Shown here one piece after another: positions 1 through 8,311 of a stretch of 8,311 nt of DNA (its first letter is position 1; each line of letters starts with the position of its first letter). A model generated the notes under the pieces. That model saw only the letters and a list, made by a program, of their open reading frames with translations. It ran no database searches and had not been told where the DNA came from. Position numbers and translations under genes: made by a program. This DNA comes from Bacteroidales bacterium (GTDB lineage Bacteria > Bacteroidota > Bacteroidia > Bacteroidales > S143-33), in assembly GCA_027083655.1 (NCBI GenBank), contig JALWNS010000015.1:1-8311 (forward strand). Direction: 5' to 3'.

Positions 1-27
1 CTTTAACATAGCTATATCAAAAGGATG

Positions 28-3000
28 TTAGATCTCTTCTTCCATTTCTGCTTCTTTCTCTGGCTGCTCATCCACAGACCATACTTCAATGTTCTGGAAC
101 TGGCGCAGACCTGTACCTGCAGGGATCAGATGACCAACGATAACGTTCTCTTTCAAACCTCTCAGATAGTCTGTCTTTCCTGCAATAGCAGCCTCTGTGA
201 GCACGCGTGTAGTCTCCTGGAATGATGCTGCAGATATCCAGCTTTCTGTCTCCAGCGCTGCGCGTGTGATACCCTGTAGAATCTGGACAACAGTAGCAGG
301 ACGGGCATCACGTACTTCTACTGGTCTGAGATCCCTACGACGTAGCCATGAGTTCTCCTCTCGCAAACGACGCAAACTTATAATCTGGCCTTTACGGACA
401 CGCTGGGAATCTCCTGGATCTACAACTACTTTCATACCAAACAAACGCTCATTAGCCTCCATCACACGCTGACGGTCAACAATCTGGCCCTCGAGGAACT
501 CTGTATCTCCTGGATCCTGGATCTGTACTTTCTTCATCATCTGGCGTACAATAACCTCAAAGTGCTTATCATTGATAGTTACACCTTGCAGTCGGTAAAC
601 TTCCTGAATCTCATTAACCAGATATTCCTGAACTGCGGTCAATCCCTTAATTCTCAAAATATCCTGTGGGGATATACGTCCATCACACAAAGGTGTACCT
701 GCAGAAACATAATCACCCTCCTGGACAAGAATCTGGCGTGACAGTGGTACCATATACTTCTTAACAGTACCGGCCTTTGACTCGATAAAGATTTCTTTGC
801 TACCACGCTTGACCTTTCCGAATTTAACAATACCATCAATCTCTGTAACCACAGCAGGATTAGAAGGATTACGTGCTTCGAAGAGTTCCTGTACGCGTGG
901 CAAACCGCCTGTAATGTCACTAGTTGTACCTATTGTACGAGGTATCTTAACAATGTATTCACCTGCACGTACAGGTTCCCCCTCTTGCTTGAGGATATGG
1001 GCTCCTACTGGCAGGTTGTAGCTAGCCAGTATATTATCACTCTCATCAACGATAAGAGCTTCTGGTATTTTTGTCTTATCCTTGGACTCAATTATTACCT
1101 TTTCTACGAAACCTGTTTGCTCATCTCGTTCTTCCTTGAAAGTAACATCACGTATCAGATTCTTGAATTTGATAATACCAGAATATTCAGCTACAGTAAC
1201 GTTGTTGTAAGGATCCCACTCGCTTATTATATCACCCTTCTTAACAGTGTCTCCATCTTTGAAGTATAGACGGGAACCATAGTTGAGTTTGTGGGTAGAG
1301 AGTGTAATGTTTGTCTGGGGATCGTATATTCTAAGCTCTGATGCACGGCTAATAACAATATTAACAGGCTGTCCAGTCTCTGGATCTTCATATTCAACAG
1401 TACGCAAGTCTTCTATCTCGAGCTTACCGTCGAACTTGGAAATAATCGAAGACTGTGCTGCCATACCACCAGCAACACCACCCACGTGGAATGTACGCAG
1501 TGTCAGCTGTGTACCAGGCTCTCCAATTGACTGGGCTGCTATGACACCCACTGCTTCACCTACGCGTACTAGCTTGCCTGTAGCAAGGTTCTGTCCATAA
1601 CATTTAGCACATACACCAAATTTTGCCTCACATGTCAATACCGAACGGATATAAACCTCCTGGATTGGAGACTCTTCAATCTTTGTTGCAATCTCTTCGG
1701 TAATAAGCTCGCCTGCTGCCACAATAAGTTCGCCTGTCAATGGGTGGTAAACATCATCAACGGCAACACGGCCAAGGATACGGTCATGCAATGTCTCTAC
1801 TACCTCCTCATTCTTCTTAATAGCACGTGCTGCAATACCACGAAGTGTTCCACAGTCTTCTATTGTAACGATAACATCCTGTGCTACGTCAACAAGACGA
1901 CGTGTCAAATAACCCGCGTCTGCAGTCTTAAGAGCTGTGTCTGCCAAACCTTTACGTGCACCGTGGGTAGAAATGAAGTACTCCAGTACTGACAAACCTT
2001 CTTTGAAGTTAGCTATAATTGGGTTTTCAATAACTGCAGGTGCTACACCTGATTTCTGCGGCTTGTTCATCAGACCACGCATACCTGAGAGCTGCTTGAT
2101 CTGCTCTTTAGAACCACGAGCACCAGAGTCAAGCATCATATAGATCGAATTGAAACCGTCATTATCCTCTGCCAAACGCTTCAATAACACCTCGGTTAGC
2201 TTAGCATTAACATTTGTCCAAACATCAATAATCTTGTTATAACGCTCGTTGTTGGTAATAACACCCATATTATACTGTGCCCAGATCTCCTCTACCTGGC
2301 GGTGTCCTTCCTCCACAAGTTTCTTCTTCTCCTCTGGGATAATTACTTCGTCCAGGTTAAATGACAAACCACCACGGAAAGCCATATCATAACCCAGTGC
2401 CTTGATGTCATCTAAGAACTTTGCTGTCACAGTCGTGCCCTTCATCTTGAGAATATCCGCAATGATCACACGCAAGGATTTCTTGGTCAATACCTCATTG
2501 ATATATGGCACACCTTCTGGCACTACTTGGTTAAAGATTATTCTACCTACGGTTGTCTCAATAAGCTTTGTTACTTTCTTGCCCTCATCTTCCTCCACTG
2601 TCAGACGCACTTTAACACGTGCGTGCATATCAACAGCACGCTCGTTATATGCTATGAGTGCTTCTTCTGGAGAACTGAAAATCAAACCTTCGCCCTTAAC
2701 CTTGTAATCCTTTGTGCTACGGCGCTCTTTGGTCAAATAATACAAACCAAGAACCATATCTTGAGAAGGTACAGTAATAGGAGCACCATTAGCTGGGTTA
2801 AGAATATTATGTGCTGCAAGCATCAACAACTGTGCTTCCAATATAGCCATATTAGACAATGGCAGGTGCACTGCCATCTGGTCACCGTCAAAGTCTGCGT
2901 TAAACGGTGTACATACCAATGGATGGAGCTGTATTGCACGTCCTTCTATCAATTTAGGCTGGAATGCCTGGATAGACAAACGGTGCAATGTAGGAGCACG

Positions 3001-4317
3001 GTTGAGCAAAACAGGATGACCTTTCATTATGTTCTCCAGTATCTCCCAGATAACTGGATCACGGCGGTCAACAATACGTTTTGCAGACTTAACTGTCTTG
3101 ACAATGCCACGCTCAATAAGACGGCGGATAATAAATGGCTTATAAAGCTCAGCCGCTATGTCTTTTGGCAAACCACATTCATAAAGCTTGAGCTCTGGAC
3201 CTACCACAATAACCGAACGTGCAGAATAATCCACACGCTTACCAAGCAAGTTCTGACGGAAACGTCCCTGCTTACCCTTGAGGTTGTCAGACAAGGACTT
3301 GAGCGGTCTATTCTGCTCTGATTTTACGGCTGTGGTACGGCGCGAGTTGTCCAACAAAGCATCAACTGCCTCCTGAAGCATACGTTTCTCATTACGCATA
3401 ATAACTTCAGGAGCCTGTATCTCTATCAAACGCTTGAGACGGTTGTTTCGAATAATAACACGGCGGTAAAGGTCATTCAAATCAGATGTTGCAAAACGTC
3501 CACCATCTAATGGTACCAATGGACGCAAATCAGGAGGTATTACTGGAATGACCTTGAGAACCATCCACTCTGGACGGTTGACACGGCGTGATTGACGGAA
3601 AGCATTGATAACTTGCAAACGCTTAGATGCTTCGGCCTTACGCTGCTTAGATGTCTCTTTTTCTGCCCTCTCTTTTAGTTCATAATAAAGCTCATCAAGA
3701 TCGAGACGGCTCAACAGGTCATATATAGCCTCTGCACCCATCTTTGCAATAAACTTGTTCGGGTCGGAATCATCAAGATCCTGGTTGCCCTTAGGCAGGC
3801 TCTCCACGATCTCAAGATATTCCTGCTCTGTCAAGAAATCCATGTATTTAATACCATCCTCTTCCTTGATACCAGGCTGTATGACAACGTATCTCTCGTA
3901 GTATATGATTGATTCGAGCTTCTTACCAGGGATACCAAGAAGATATGCTATCTGGTTTGGGCTATAGCGTGTGTACCAGATATGTACTACTGGCACTACA
4001 AGCTCAATATGTCCCATACGCTCGCGGCGAACCTTCTTCTCAGTAACCTCAACACCACAACGGTCACAGACTATTCCCTTATAACGGATACCGCGATATT
4101 TACCACAGTGACACTCATAATCCTTTACTGGACCAAAAATCCTCTCACAAAACAGACCGTCCCGCTCTGGCTTATAGGTCCGGTAATTAATTGTTTCTGG
4201 TCTGGTAACTTCGCCATAAGAACGGCGCAGAATATCTTCAGGCGAAGCCAGACTGACTGTTATCTTGTTAAAATCAGCTGGGTCCTGAACGTTTAGTTTT
4301 TTGACTTTTGGGAACAT
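28..4317 (-). CDS. rpoC: DNA-directed RNA polymerase subunit beta' (RpoC), complete
   Basis: This is the largest subunit of core RNA polymerase, a cytoplasmic enzyme that polymerises RNA from NTPs on a DNA template; with beta it forms the active-site cleft. The 1429-residue protein has all expected landmarks in order. The N-terminal zinc ribbon uses C69, C71, C84 and C87. The lid and clamp-helix region, the usual sigma contact, covers about 261-322, followed by the rudder and switch region (about 325-374). The catalytic NADFDGDQM lies at 473-481, with Mg ligands D475, D477 and D479. The bridge helix is at about 781-814. The second zinc site uses C822, C896, C903 and C906. The trigger loop includes R941 and H944 and is interrupted by an SI3-type insertion (about 946-1136). 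The C-terminus keeps the [12 protein letters not shown] block and ends in an acidic tail. Relative to E. coli beta', about 40 extra residues lie between 1295 and 1345. The ATG at 4317 gives an N-terminus that aligns with the family; no clear Shine-Dalgarno precedes it. It starts 66 nt after rpoB ends, consistent with co-transcription. No defects are seen. Confidence 0.99.
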   Translation of the reverse strand: MFPKVKKLNVQDPADFNKITVSLASPEDILRRSYGEVTRPETINYRTYKPERDGLFCERIFGPVKDYECHCGKYRGIRYKGIVCDRCGVEVTEKKVRRERMGHIELVVPVVHIWYTRYSPNQIAYLLGIPGKKLESIIYYERYVVIQPGIKEEDGIKYMDFLTEQEYLEIVESLPKGNQDLDDSDPNKFIAKMGAEAIYDLLSRLDLDELYYELKERAEKETSKQRKAEASKRLQVINAFRQSRRVNRPEWMVLKVIPVIPPDLRPLVPLDGGRFATSDLNDLYRRVIIRNNRLKRLIEIQAPEVIMRNEKRMLQEAVDALLDNSRRTTAVKSEQNRPLKSLSDNLKGKQGRFRQNLLGKRVDYSARSVIVVGPELKLYECGLPKDIAAELYKPFIIRRLIERGIVKTVKSAKRIVDRRDPVIWEILENIMKGHPVLLNRAPTLHRLSIQAFQPKLIEGRAIQLHPLVCTPFNADFDGDQMAVHLPLSNMAILEAQLLMLAAHNILNPANGAPITVPSQDMVLGLYYLTKERRSTKDYKVKGEGLIFSSPEEALIAYNERAVDMHARVKVRLTVEEDEGKKVTKLIETTVGRIIFNQVVPEGVPYINEVLTKKSLRVIIADILKMKGTTVTAKFLDDIKALGYDMAFRGGLSFNLDEVIIPEEKKKLVEEGHRQVEEIWAQYNMGVITNNERYNKIIDVWTNVNAKLTEVLLKRLAEDNDGFNSIYMMLDSGARGSKEQIKQLSGMRGLMNKPQKSGVAPAVIENPIIANFKEGLSVLEYFISTHGARKGLADTALKTADAGYLTRRLVDVAQDVIVTIEDCGTLRGIAARAIKKNEEVVETLHDRILGRVAVDDVYHPLTGELIVAAGELITEEIATKIEESPIQEVYIRSVLTCEAKFGVCAKCYGQNLATGKLVRVGEAVGVIAAQSIGEPGTQLTLRTFHVGGVAGGMAAQSSIISKFDGKLEIEDLRTVEYEDPETGQPVNIVISRASELRIYDPQTNITLSTHKLNYGSRLYFKDGDTVKKGDIISEWDPYNNVTVAEYSGIIKFKNLIRDVTFKEERDEQTGFVEKVIIESKDKTKIPEALIVDESDNILASYNLPVGAHILKQEGEPVRAGEYIVKIPRTIGTTSDITGGLPRVQELFEARNPSNPAVVTEIDGIVKFGKVKRGSKEIFIESKAGTVKKYMVPLSRQILVQEGDYVSAGTPLCDGRISPQDILRIKGLTAVQEYLVNEIQEVYRLQGVTINDKHFEVIVRQMMKKVQIQDPGDTEFLEGQIVDRQRVMEANERLFGMKVVVDPGDSQRVRKGQIISLRRLREENSWLRRRDLRPVEVRDARPATVVQILQGITRAALETESWISAASFQETTRVLTEAAIAGKTDYLRGLKENVIVGHLIPAGTGLRQFQNIEVWSVDEQPEKEAEMEEEI

Positions 4318-4359
4318 AGAGTCAAAGTTTTTTGTTAAGTAATTAAGATTTTATCAGAT

Positions 4360-4373
4360 GTCCACGAATGGAC
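4360..4373 (-). other. Small UUCG hairpin in the rpoB-rpoC spacer
   Basis: Within the 66-nt spacer between the rpoB stop and the rpoC start, the minus strand reads GTCCA-TTCG-TGGAC, a 5-bp stem with a TTCG loop. The loop is closed by an A-T pair, so the special stability of cUUCGg does not apply. No T-run follows directly, so it is not a convincing terminator. It begins 11 nt after the rpoB stop codon and ends 42 nt before the rpoC start. It may be an RNA-processing or stability element, or simply chance; the sequence alone cannot decide. Confidence 0.4.
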
Positions 4374-4383
4374 TATATAGCAA

Positions 4384-7300
4384 TTAATTCTCGTCTTTCT
4401 CAAGACGGACATTAAGTGCCAGACCTCGCAGCTCATGCAAGAGCACGTTGAATGATTCTGGTATGCCTGGCTTTGGCAATGGACGACCTTTGACTATAGC
4501 CTCGTATGTCTTAGAACGTCCTTCCACATCGTCAGACTTAACCGTCAATATCTCCTGCAGTATATGAGCTGCACCAAAGGCTTCTAATGCCCATACTTCC
4601 ATCTCACCAAAACGCTGGCCACCGAATTGTGCCTTACCTCCCAGCGGCTGCTGGGTGATCAATGAATAAGGACCAATAGCACGTGCGTGTACCTTATCAT
4701 CGACCATGTGGGCCAGTTTCAACATATAGATAACACCCACTGTCGCAGGCTGGTGGAAGCGTTCACCTGTTAGCCCGTCATACAAATATGTCTTACCATA
4801 GCGAGGCAATCCAGCCTTGTCTGTGTACTTGGTAATTTCCTCGAGGGTTGCACCATCAAAGATAGGTGTATAGAAACGCAAACCTAGTTCTTTACCTGCC
4901 CAACCCAAGATTGTCTCGAAAATCTGACCCAGGTTCATTCGTGAAGGCACACCCAATGGGTTAAGTACAATATCAACTGGAGTACCATCCTCGAGGAAAG
5001 GCATATCTTCCATACGTACAATCTTAGCTACAACACCCTTATTACCGTGGCGGCCAGCCATCTTGTCGCCCACCTTAAGCTTACGTTTCTTTGCTAAATA
5101 AACCTTAGCCAGCTGTACGATGCCTACAGGAAGCTCATCACCTACGGTCAGGTTATGAAGCTTACGCTGGTAAGAAGCTTCTAGCTCCTTGTATTTGATG
5201 TAATAATTATGCAGTATTTTCTCTATGAGCTGGTTGTTCTTCTTGTCAGAGGTCCATTTCTTAGGATTTATCTCAAGGAAATTAACATCCACAAAAGCTT
5301 TCTCTGAGAACTTAATACCCTTTGGTATTACCTCATTGTCATAGTAGTCTTTAACTCCCTGTGAAACCTTACCCTTAACTATTGTCAGAAGTTTCTCGAT
5401 GAGTTTTTCGCGCAGTTTTTCTTTTTCTGTTTCATATTCCTGGTCTAGACGTTGACGCATTGGATCACTTGCACGCAACCTTCTCTTTGCACGGACAAAG
5501 AGCTTTTTGTCAATAACAATACCACCATCACCCGGATCTACGCGCAATGATGCATCCTTAACATTACCTGCTTTCTCACCAAAAATAGCTATAAGCAACT
5601 TTTCTTCTGGGGTAAGGTCAGACTCACCCTTAGGAGTTATCTTACCAATAAGAATATCACCAGGACGGACCTTTGCACCTACACGGATAATACCATTTTC
5701 GTCCAGATTCTTTGTTGCCTCTTCGCTAACATTCGGAATATCAGGAGTAAGCTCTTCGAGACCACGTTTTGTCTCACGTACCTCCAACTGGTGCTCATCA
5801 ATATGTATAGAAGTGAAAACATCCTCACGGATAACACGTTCTGAGATAACAATAGCGTCCTCAAAGTTATATCCCTTCCAAGGCATGAACGCCACAAGCA
5901 AATTCTTACCCAGAGCAAGCTCACCCTTAGATGTAGCAAAACCTTCTGTCAATATATCGCCTTTCTTAACCTTCTGGCCTTTGCGGACAATCGGTTTGAG
6001 GTTCAAGCACATGCTCTGGTTTGTCTTGCGGAATTTAGGCAAATGATAAACTTTAGTATCATCTTCGAATGACACAAGACGCTCCTCTTCGCTACGTTCA
6101 TAACGTACGACAATTTTCATTGCATCTACATACTCCACAACACCATCTGCCTCGGCAATAACCTGATAACGCGAGTCACGGACTACTTTAGGCTCAATAC
6201 CTGTACCAACAATAGGAGCATCTGTAACCATCAATGGCACTGCCTGGCGCATCATGTTCGAACCCATCAAAGCACGGTTAGCGTCGTTGTGCTCAAGGAA
6301 TGGAATCAATGAGGCCGAAACAGAAGCAATCTGGTTTGGAGCAACGTCAATCAATTCTACTTCCTCTGGAGTAACTACAGGGAAATCACCATTATGCCTA
6401 CTCTTAATACGGTTGCTCAATAGCTTACCATCATCATCTATCTCTGCATTTGCCTGAGCAATAACTTTACCCTCTTCTTCCTCTGCACTATAATAGCGCC
6501 AGCTCTTGAAATCAACCTTACCGTTCTTAACCTCATAATAAGGTGTCTCTATAAAGCCCAGATCATTAACCTTAGCGTAAACACACAGTGACGAAATCAA
6601 ACCAATGTTTGGGCCTTCTGGTGTCTCAATAGGACAGAGACGGCCATAGTGTGAATAATGAACGTCACGCACCTCGAAACCAGCTCTTTCCCTAGTCAGA
6701 CCTCCAGGTCCCAAAGCAGATGTACGGCGTTTGTGCGTCATCTCTGCCAATGGGTTGGTCTGATCCATGAACTGTGACAGCTGGTTGGTGCCAAAGAATG
6801 AATTTATAACAGAAGAAAGAATACGTGCATTAATCAAATCTATTGGTGTAAACACCTCATTATCACGCACATTCATACGCTCACGTACTGTACGTGCCAG
6901 ACGGGCAAGACCAACGCTAAACTGGTTGTACAACTGCTCACCAACAGTACGCACACGGCGGTTGCTCAGATGGTCAATATCGTCTATTTCCTTATTACTG
7001 TTGATCAACTCGATCATGTGCTTAATAATCTCAACTATATCCTCGTTGGTCAATACACGTACATCCAGATCTATATCAAGACCTAACTTCTTGTTAATCT
7101 TATACCTACCGACCTCACCAAGGTCATAACGTTTGTCAGAGAAGAACAACTTTTCGAAAACATCACGTGCAGTCTCCTCATCTGGTGGCTCTGCATTGCG
7201 CAGGAGCCTATATATGTGGACTAATGCCTGGATTTGCGAGTTAGTTGGGTCTTTTTGCAGGGTATTATATATGATTGAGTGTAATGCCTGGTTTTTCTCG

Positions 7301-8184
7301 TCTTTGTGCAAAAGGATAGTCTTTACACCTGCCTCTTCGATAAGAGGTAAGTGCTCCTCTGTAAGAATAGTCTCACGCTCGATCAAGACCTCATTACGCT
7401 CAAGGGAGACAACCTCTCCTGTGTCCTCATCAACAAAATCTTCAACCCAGGTCTTAACAATACGTGCTGCTAATTTTTTACCTAAGAATTGCTTGAGGTT
7501 ATCAGGTGTAACCTCTACTTCTTCTGCAATATCAAAAATCTTAAGGATATCATTGTCTGTCTCATAACCAATAGCACGAAGCAAAGTAGTGACCGGTAAC
7601 TTTTTCTTACGGTCAATATATGCGTACATTACGTTGTTAATATCAGTAGCAAACTCTATCCACGCGCCCTTGAAAGGTATAATACGGGCAGAGTATAATT
7701 TAGTACCGTTAGGGTGTATACTCTGAGCAAAGAATACACCAGGCGAACGATGCAGCTGTGAGACAATAACACGTTCTGCACCGTTGATAATGAACGAACC
7801 ACGTGGTGTCATGTATGGGATTTCACCCAGATACACGTCCTGAATGATAGTTTCAAAATCTTCATGTTCAGGGTCTGTACAATAAAGCTTTAGTTTCACT
7901 CTAAGCGAGACGCTATAAGTAAGGCCCCTGTCAAGGCATTCTTCGATTGTGTATTTAGGAGGGTCAATAGTATAGTCCAGGAATTCAAGCACAAAATTAT
8001 TACGGGAGTCAGTAATAGGAAAGTTTTCCTGGAAAACTTTGTACAGCCCTTCTTTTTGTCTTTGTTCTGGCGTAGAATTAAGCTGGAGAAATTCCTTAAA
8101 TGAATCGAGCTGAATAGAGAGAAAATCAGGATACTGAGGTTCGTGCTTAAGGCTAGAGAAGTTGATTATCTTTGTGTCAGACAT
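4384..8184 (-). CDS. rpoB: DNA-directed RNA polymerase subunit beta (RpoB), complete
   Basis: This is the second-largest subunit of core RNA polymerase; it builds one pincer of the DNA cleft, the RNA-exit flap and the rifampicin pocket. The 1266 residues include the N-terminal rifampicin-contact segment [16 protein letters not shown] (137-152) and a beta-lobe insert (SI1-like, about 225-320). The rifampicin-resistance region is at about 465-491: Q471, D474, H484, R487 and S489 match the sensitive residues of E. coli Q513, D516, H526, R529 and S531. [11 protein letters not shown] is at 519-529 and the flap tip at about 880-889. An SI2-like, charged, probably coiled-coil insert spans about 897-1015. 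The [12 protein letters not shown] motif carries active-site lysines K1041 and K1049. The conserved C-terminal clamp segment (about 1153-1233) includes [20 protein letters not shown]. The protein is shorter than E. coli beta (1342) but typical of Bacteroidota. The ATG at 8184 gives the expected family N-terminus; the preceding bases are A-rich (ACAAAAAATG) with no clear Shine-Dalgarno. rpoC follows after 66 nt. No frameshift or missing key residue is seen. Confidence 0.99.
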   Translation of the reverse strand: MSDTKIINFSSLKHEPQYPDFLSIQLDSFKEFLQLNSTPEQRQKEGLYKVFQENFPITDSRNNFVLEFLDYTIDPPKYTIEECLDRGLTYSVSLRVKLKLYCTDPEHEDFETIIQDVYLGEIPYMTPRGSFIINGAERVIVSQLHRSPGVFFAQSIHPNGTKLYSARIIPFKGAWIEFATDINNVMYAYIDRKKKLPVTTLLRAIGYETDNDILKIFDIAEEVEVTPDNLKQFLGKKLAARIVKTWVEDFVDEDTGEVVSLERNEVLIERETILTEEHLPLIEEAGVKTILLHKDEKNQALHSIIYNTLQKDPTNSQIQALVHIYRLLRNAEPPDEETARDVFEKLFFSDKRYDLGEVGRYKINKKLGLDIDLDVRVLTNEDIVEIIKHMIELINSNKEIDDIDHLSNRRVRTVGEQLYNQFSVGLARLARTVRERMNVRDNEVFTPIDLINARILSSVINSFFGTNQLSQFMDQTNPLAEMTHKRRTSALGPGGLTRERAGFEVRDVHYSHYGRLCPIETPEGPNIGLISSLCVYAKVNDLGFIETPYYEVKNGKVDFKSWRYYSAEEEEGKVIAQANAEIDDDGKLLSNRIKSRHNGDFPVVTPEEVELIDVAPNQIASVSASLIPFLEHNDANRALMGSNMMRQAVPLMVTDAPIVGTGIEPKVVRDSRYQVIAEADGVVEYVDAMKIVVRYERSEEERLVSFEDDTKVYHLPKFRKTNQSMCLNLKPIVRKGQKVKKGDILTEGFATSKGELALGKNLLVAFMPWKGYNFEDAIVISERVIREDVFTSIHIDEHQLEVRETKRGLEELTPDIPNVSEEATKNLDENGIIRVGAKVRPGDILIGKITPKGESDLTPEEKLLIAIFGEKAGNVKDASLRVDPGDGGIVIDKKLFVRAKRRLRASDPMRQRLDQEYETEKEKLREKLIEKLLTIVKGKVSQGVKDYYDNEVIPKGIKFSEKAFVDVNFLEINPKKWTSDKKNNQLIEKILHNYYIKYKELEASYQRKLHNLTVGDELPVGIVQLAKVYLAKKRKLKVGDKMAGRHGNKGVVAKIVRMEDMPFLEDGTPVDIVLNPLGVPSRMNLGQIFETILGWAGKELGLRFYTPIFDGATLEEITKYTDKAGLPRYGKTYLYDGLTGERFHQPATVGVIYMLKLAHMVDDKVHARAIGPYSLITQQPLGGKAQFGGQRFGEMEVWALEAFGAAHILQEILTVKSDDVEGRSKTYEAIVKGRPLPKPGIPESFNVLLHELRGLALNVRLEKDEN

Positions 8185-8231
8185 TTTTTGTCCAGGATTT
8201 AAAGTTTATTAATAAAATAAAGTATAACGAT
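8185..8231 (-). other. A/T-rich leader before rpoB; no promoter recognised
   Basis: These 47 nt between the hairpin and the rpoB start are strongly A/T-rich and end in GGACAAAAA just before the ATG. No Bacteroidota-type promoter (TTTG near -33 with TAnnTTTG near -7) can be found in them; the nearest string, TATACTTTAT, lacks the final TTTG. A 12-bp perfect palindrome, TTTATTAATAAA, occupies 8205-8216. The absence of a Shine-Dalgarno sequence and the A-rich stretch before the start are usual for translation initiation in this phylum. Confidence 0.5.
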
Positions 8232-8267
8232 AAAAAGGTTTAGTATCCCCGAAGGGATACTAAACCT
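8232..8267 (-). terminator. Intrinsic terminator or attenuator upstream of rpoB
   Basis: Read on the minus strand, this is a perfect 14-bp stem (AGGTTTAGTATCCC pairing with GGGATACTAAACCT) closed by a TTCG loop. The loop-closing pair is C-G, which matches the exceptionally stable cUUCGg tetraloop. The stem is followed at once by a run of five T residues, counting the last stem base (8236-8232). On the plus strand no T-run follows, so the polarity fits transcripts moving toward rpoB. The stem ends 47 nt before the rpoB start codon. In E. coli a partial terminator lies between rplL and rpoB and lowers rpoBC expression relative to the ribosomal proteins. By position and shape this may play the same role, but the upstream gene is outside the window. 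The structure is seen directly; read-through is inferred from the lack of a recognisable promoter downstream of it. Confidence 0.85.
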
Positions 8268-8311
8268 AATTACAGTCATACCAGATAGTTGACGAGCAGA
8301 ACTTTATTTGG
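8268..8311. other. Unassigned 44-nt flank beyond the hairpin
   Basis: In most bacteria the gene upstream of rpoB is rplL (ribosomal protein L7/L12). The minus-strand bases here were read in all three frames. One frame has AAA TAA (Lys-stop) at 8309-8304, which agrees with the final lysine common in L7/L12. However, the codon before it ends in CC and cannot be leucine, the usual residue in the VELK ending. The other two frames give short peptides unlike L7/L12. The stretch is therefore left as probable intergenic sequence, possibly touching the 3' end of a gene outside the window. Confidence 0.3.

Noticed and set aside
1..27. Terminator after rpoC
   Set aside because: The 27 nt beyond the rpoC stop contain no stem-loop with a T-run; any terminator must lie outside the window.
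2527..3321. Plus-strand open frame of 264 codons opposite rpoC
   Set aside because: It is fully antisense to the most conserved part of rpoC, including the catalytic aspartates. Its Cys/His/Gln/Thr-rich translation resembles no family I know.
4318..4383. Intrinsic terminator or small gene between rpoB and rpoC
   Set aside because: The only hairpin has a 5-bp stem without an adjacent T-run, and 66 nt hold no credible open frame.
5507..6046. Long open frame (179 codons) on the plus strand opposite rpoB
   Set aside because: It lies wholly antisense to conserved rpoB codons, its protein has no recognisable motif, and its low-complexity Ser/Arg composition is typical of an antisense shadow.
8185..8231. 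Possible rpoB promoter just after the terminator
   Set aside because: No TTTG/TAnnTTTG pair at suitable spacing is present; TATACTTTAT is only a partial match in A/T-rich sequence.
8268..8311. 3' end of rplL
   Set aside because: A Lys-stop occurs in one frame, but the preceding codon cannot encode the expected leucine and too few bases are present to identify a gene.

Overview
The window holds two complete, adjacent housekeeping genes on the minus strand. They are rpoB (RNA polymerase beta subunit, 8184 to 4384) followed by rpoC (beta' subunit, 4317 to 28). Together they fill about 97% of the 8311 bases. Both proteins carry the full set of catalytic and structural motifs. Neither shows a frameshift, internal stop or truncation.

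The proteins point to phylum Bacteroidota, probably order Bacteroidales. RpoB is 1266 residues with lineage inserts in the beta lobe and before the catalytic lysine motif. RpoC is 1429 residues with a long trigger-loop insertion and an extra segment of about 40 residues near the C-terminus. Neither start codon has a clear Shine-Dalgarno sequence, and the region before rpoB is A/T-rich, which also fits this phylum. Sequence resemblance to remembered Bacteroides proteins is clear but not close, so I do not name a genus.

Layout, read in the direction of transcription (right to left): 8311-8268 is unassigned. Next comes a 14-bp perfect hairpin with a UUCG loop and a T-run (8267-8232), which looks like an intrinsic terminator or attenuator. 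A 47-nt A/T-rich leader (8231-8185) leads into rpoB. A 66-nt spacer with a small UUCG hairpin (4360-4373) separates rpoB from rpoC. The last 27 nt (27-1) after rpoC show no terminator. In bacteria rpoB and rpoC normally follow rplJ-rplL in one operon; here the upstream genes lie beyond the window edge.

The two products, with two alpha subunits and omega, form core RNA polymerase. Beta' supplies the Mg-binding aspartates, bridge helix and trigger loop. Beta supplies the rifampicin pocket, flap and the lysines near the active site. I found no mobile element, CRISPR array, RNA gene or undescribed gene system. The only noncoding feature of real interest is the strong terminator-like hairpin directly upstream of rpoB.
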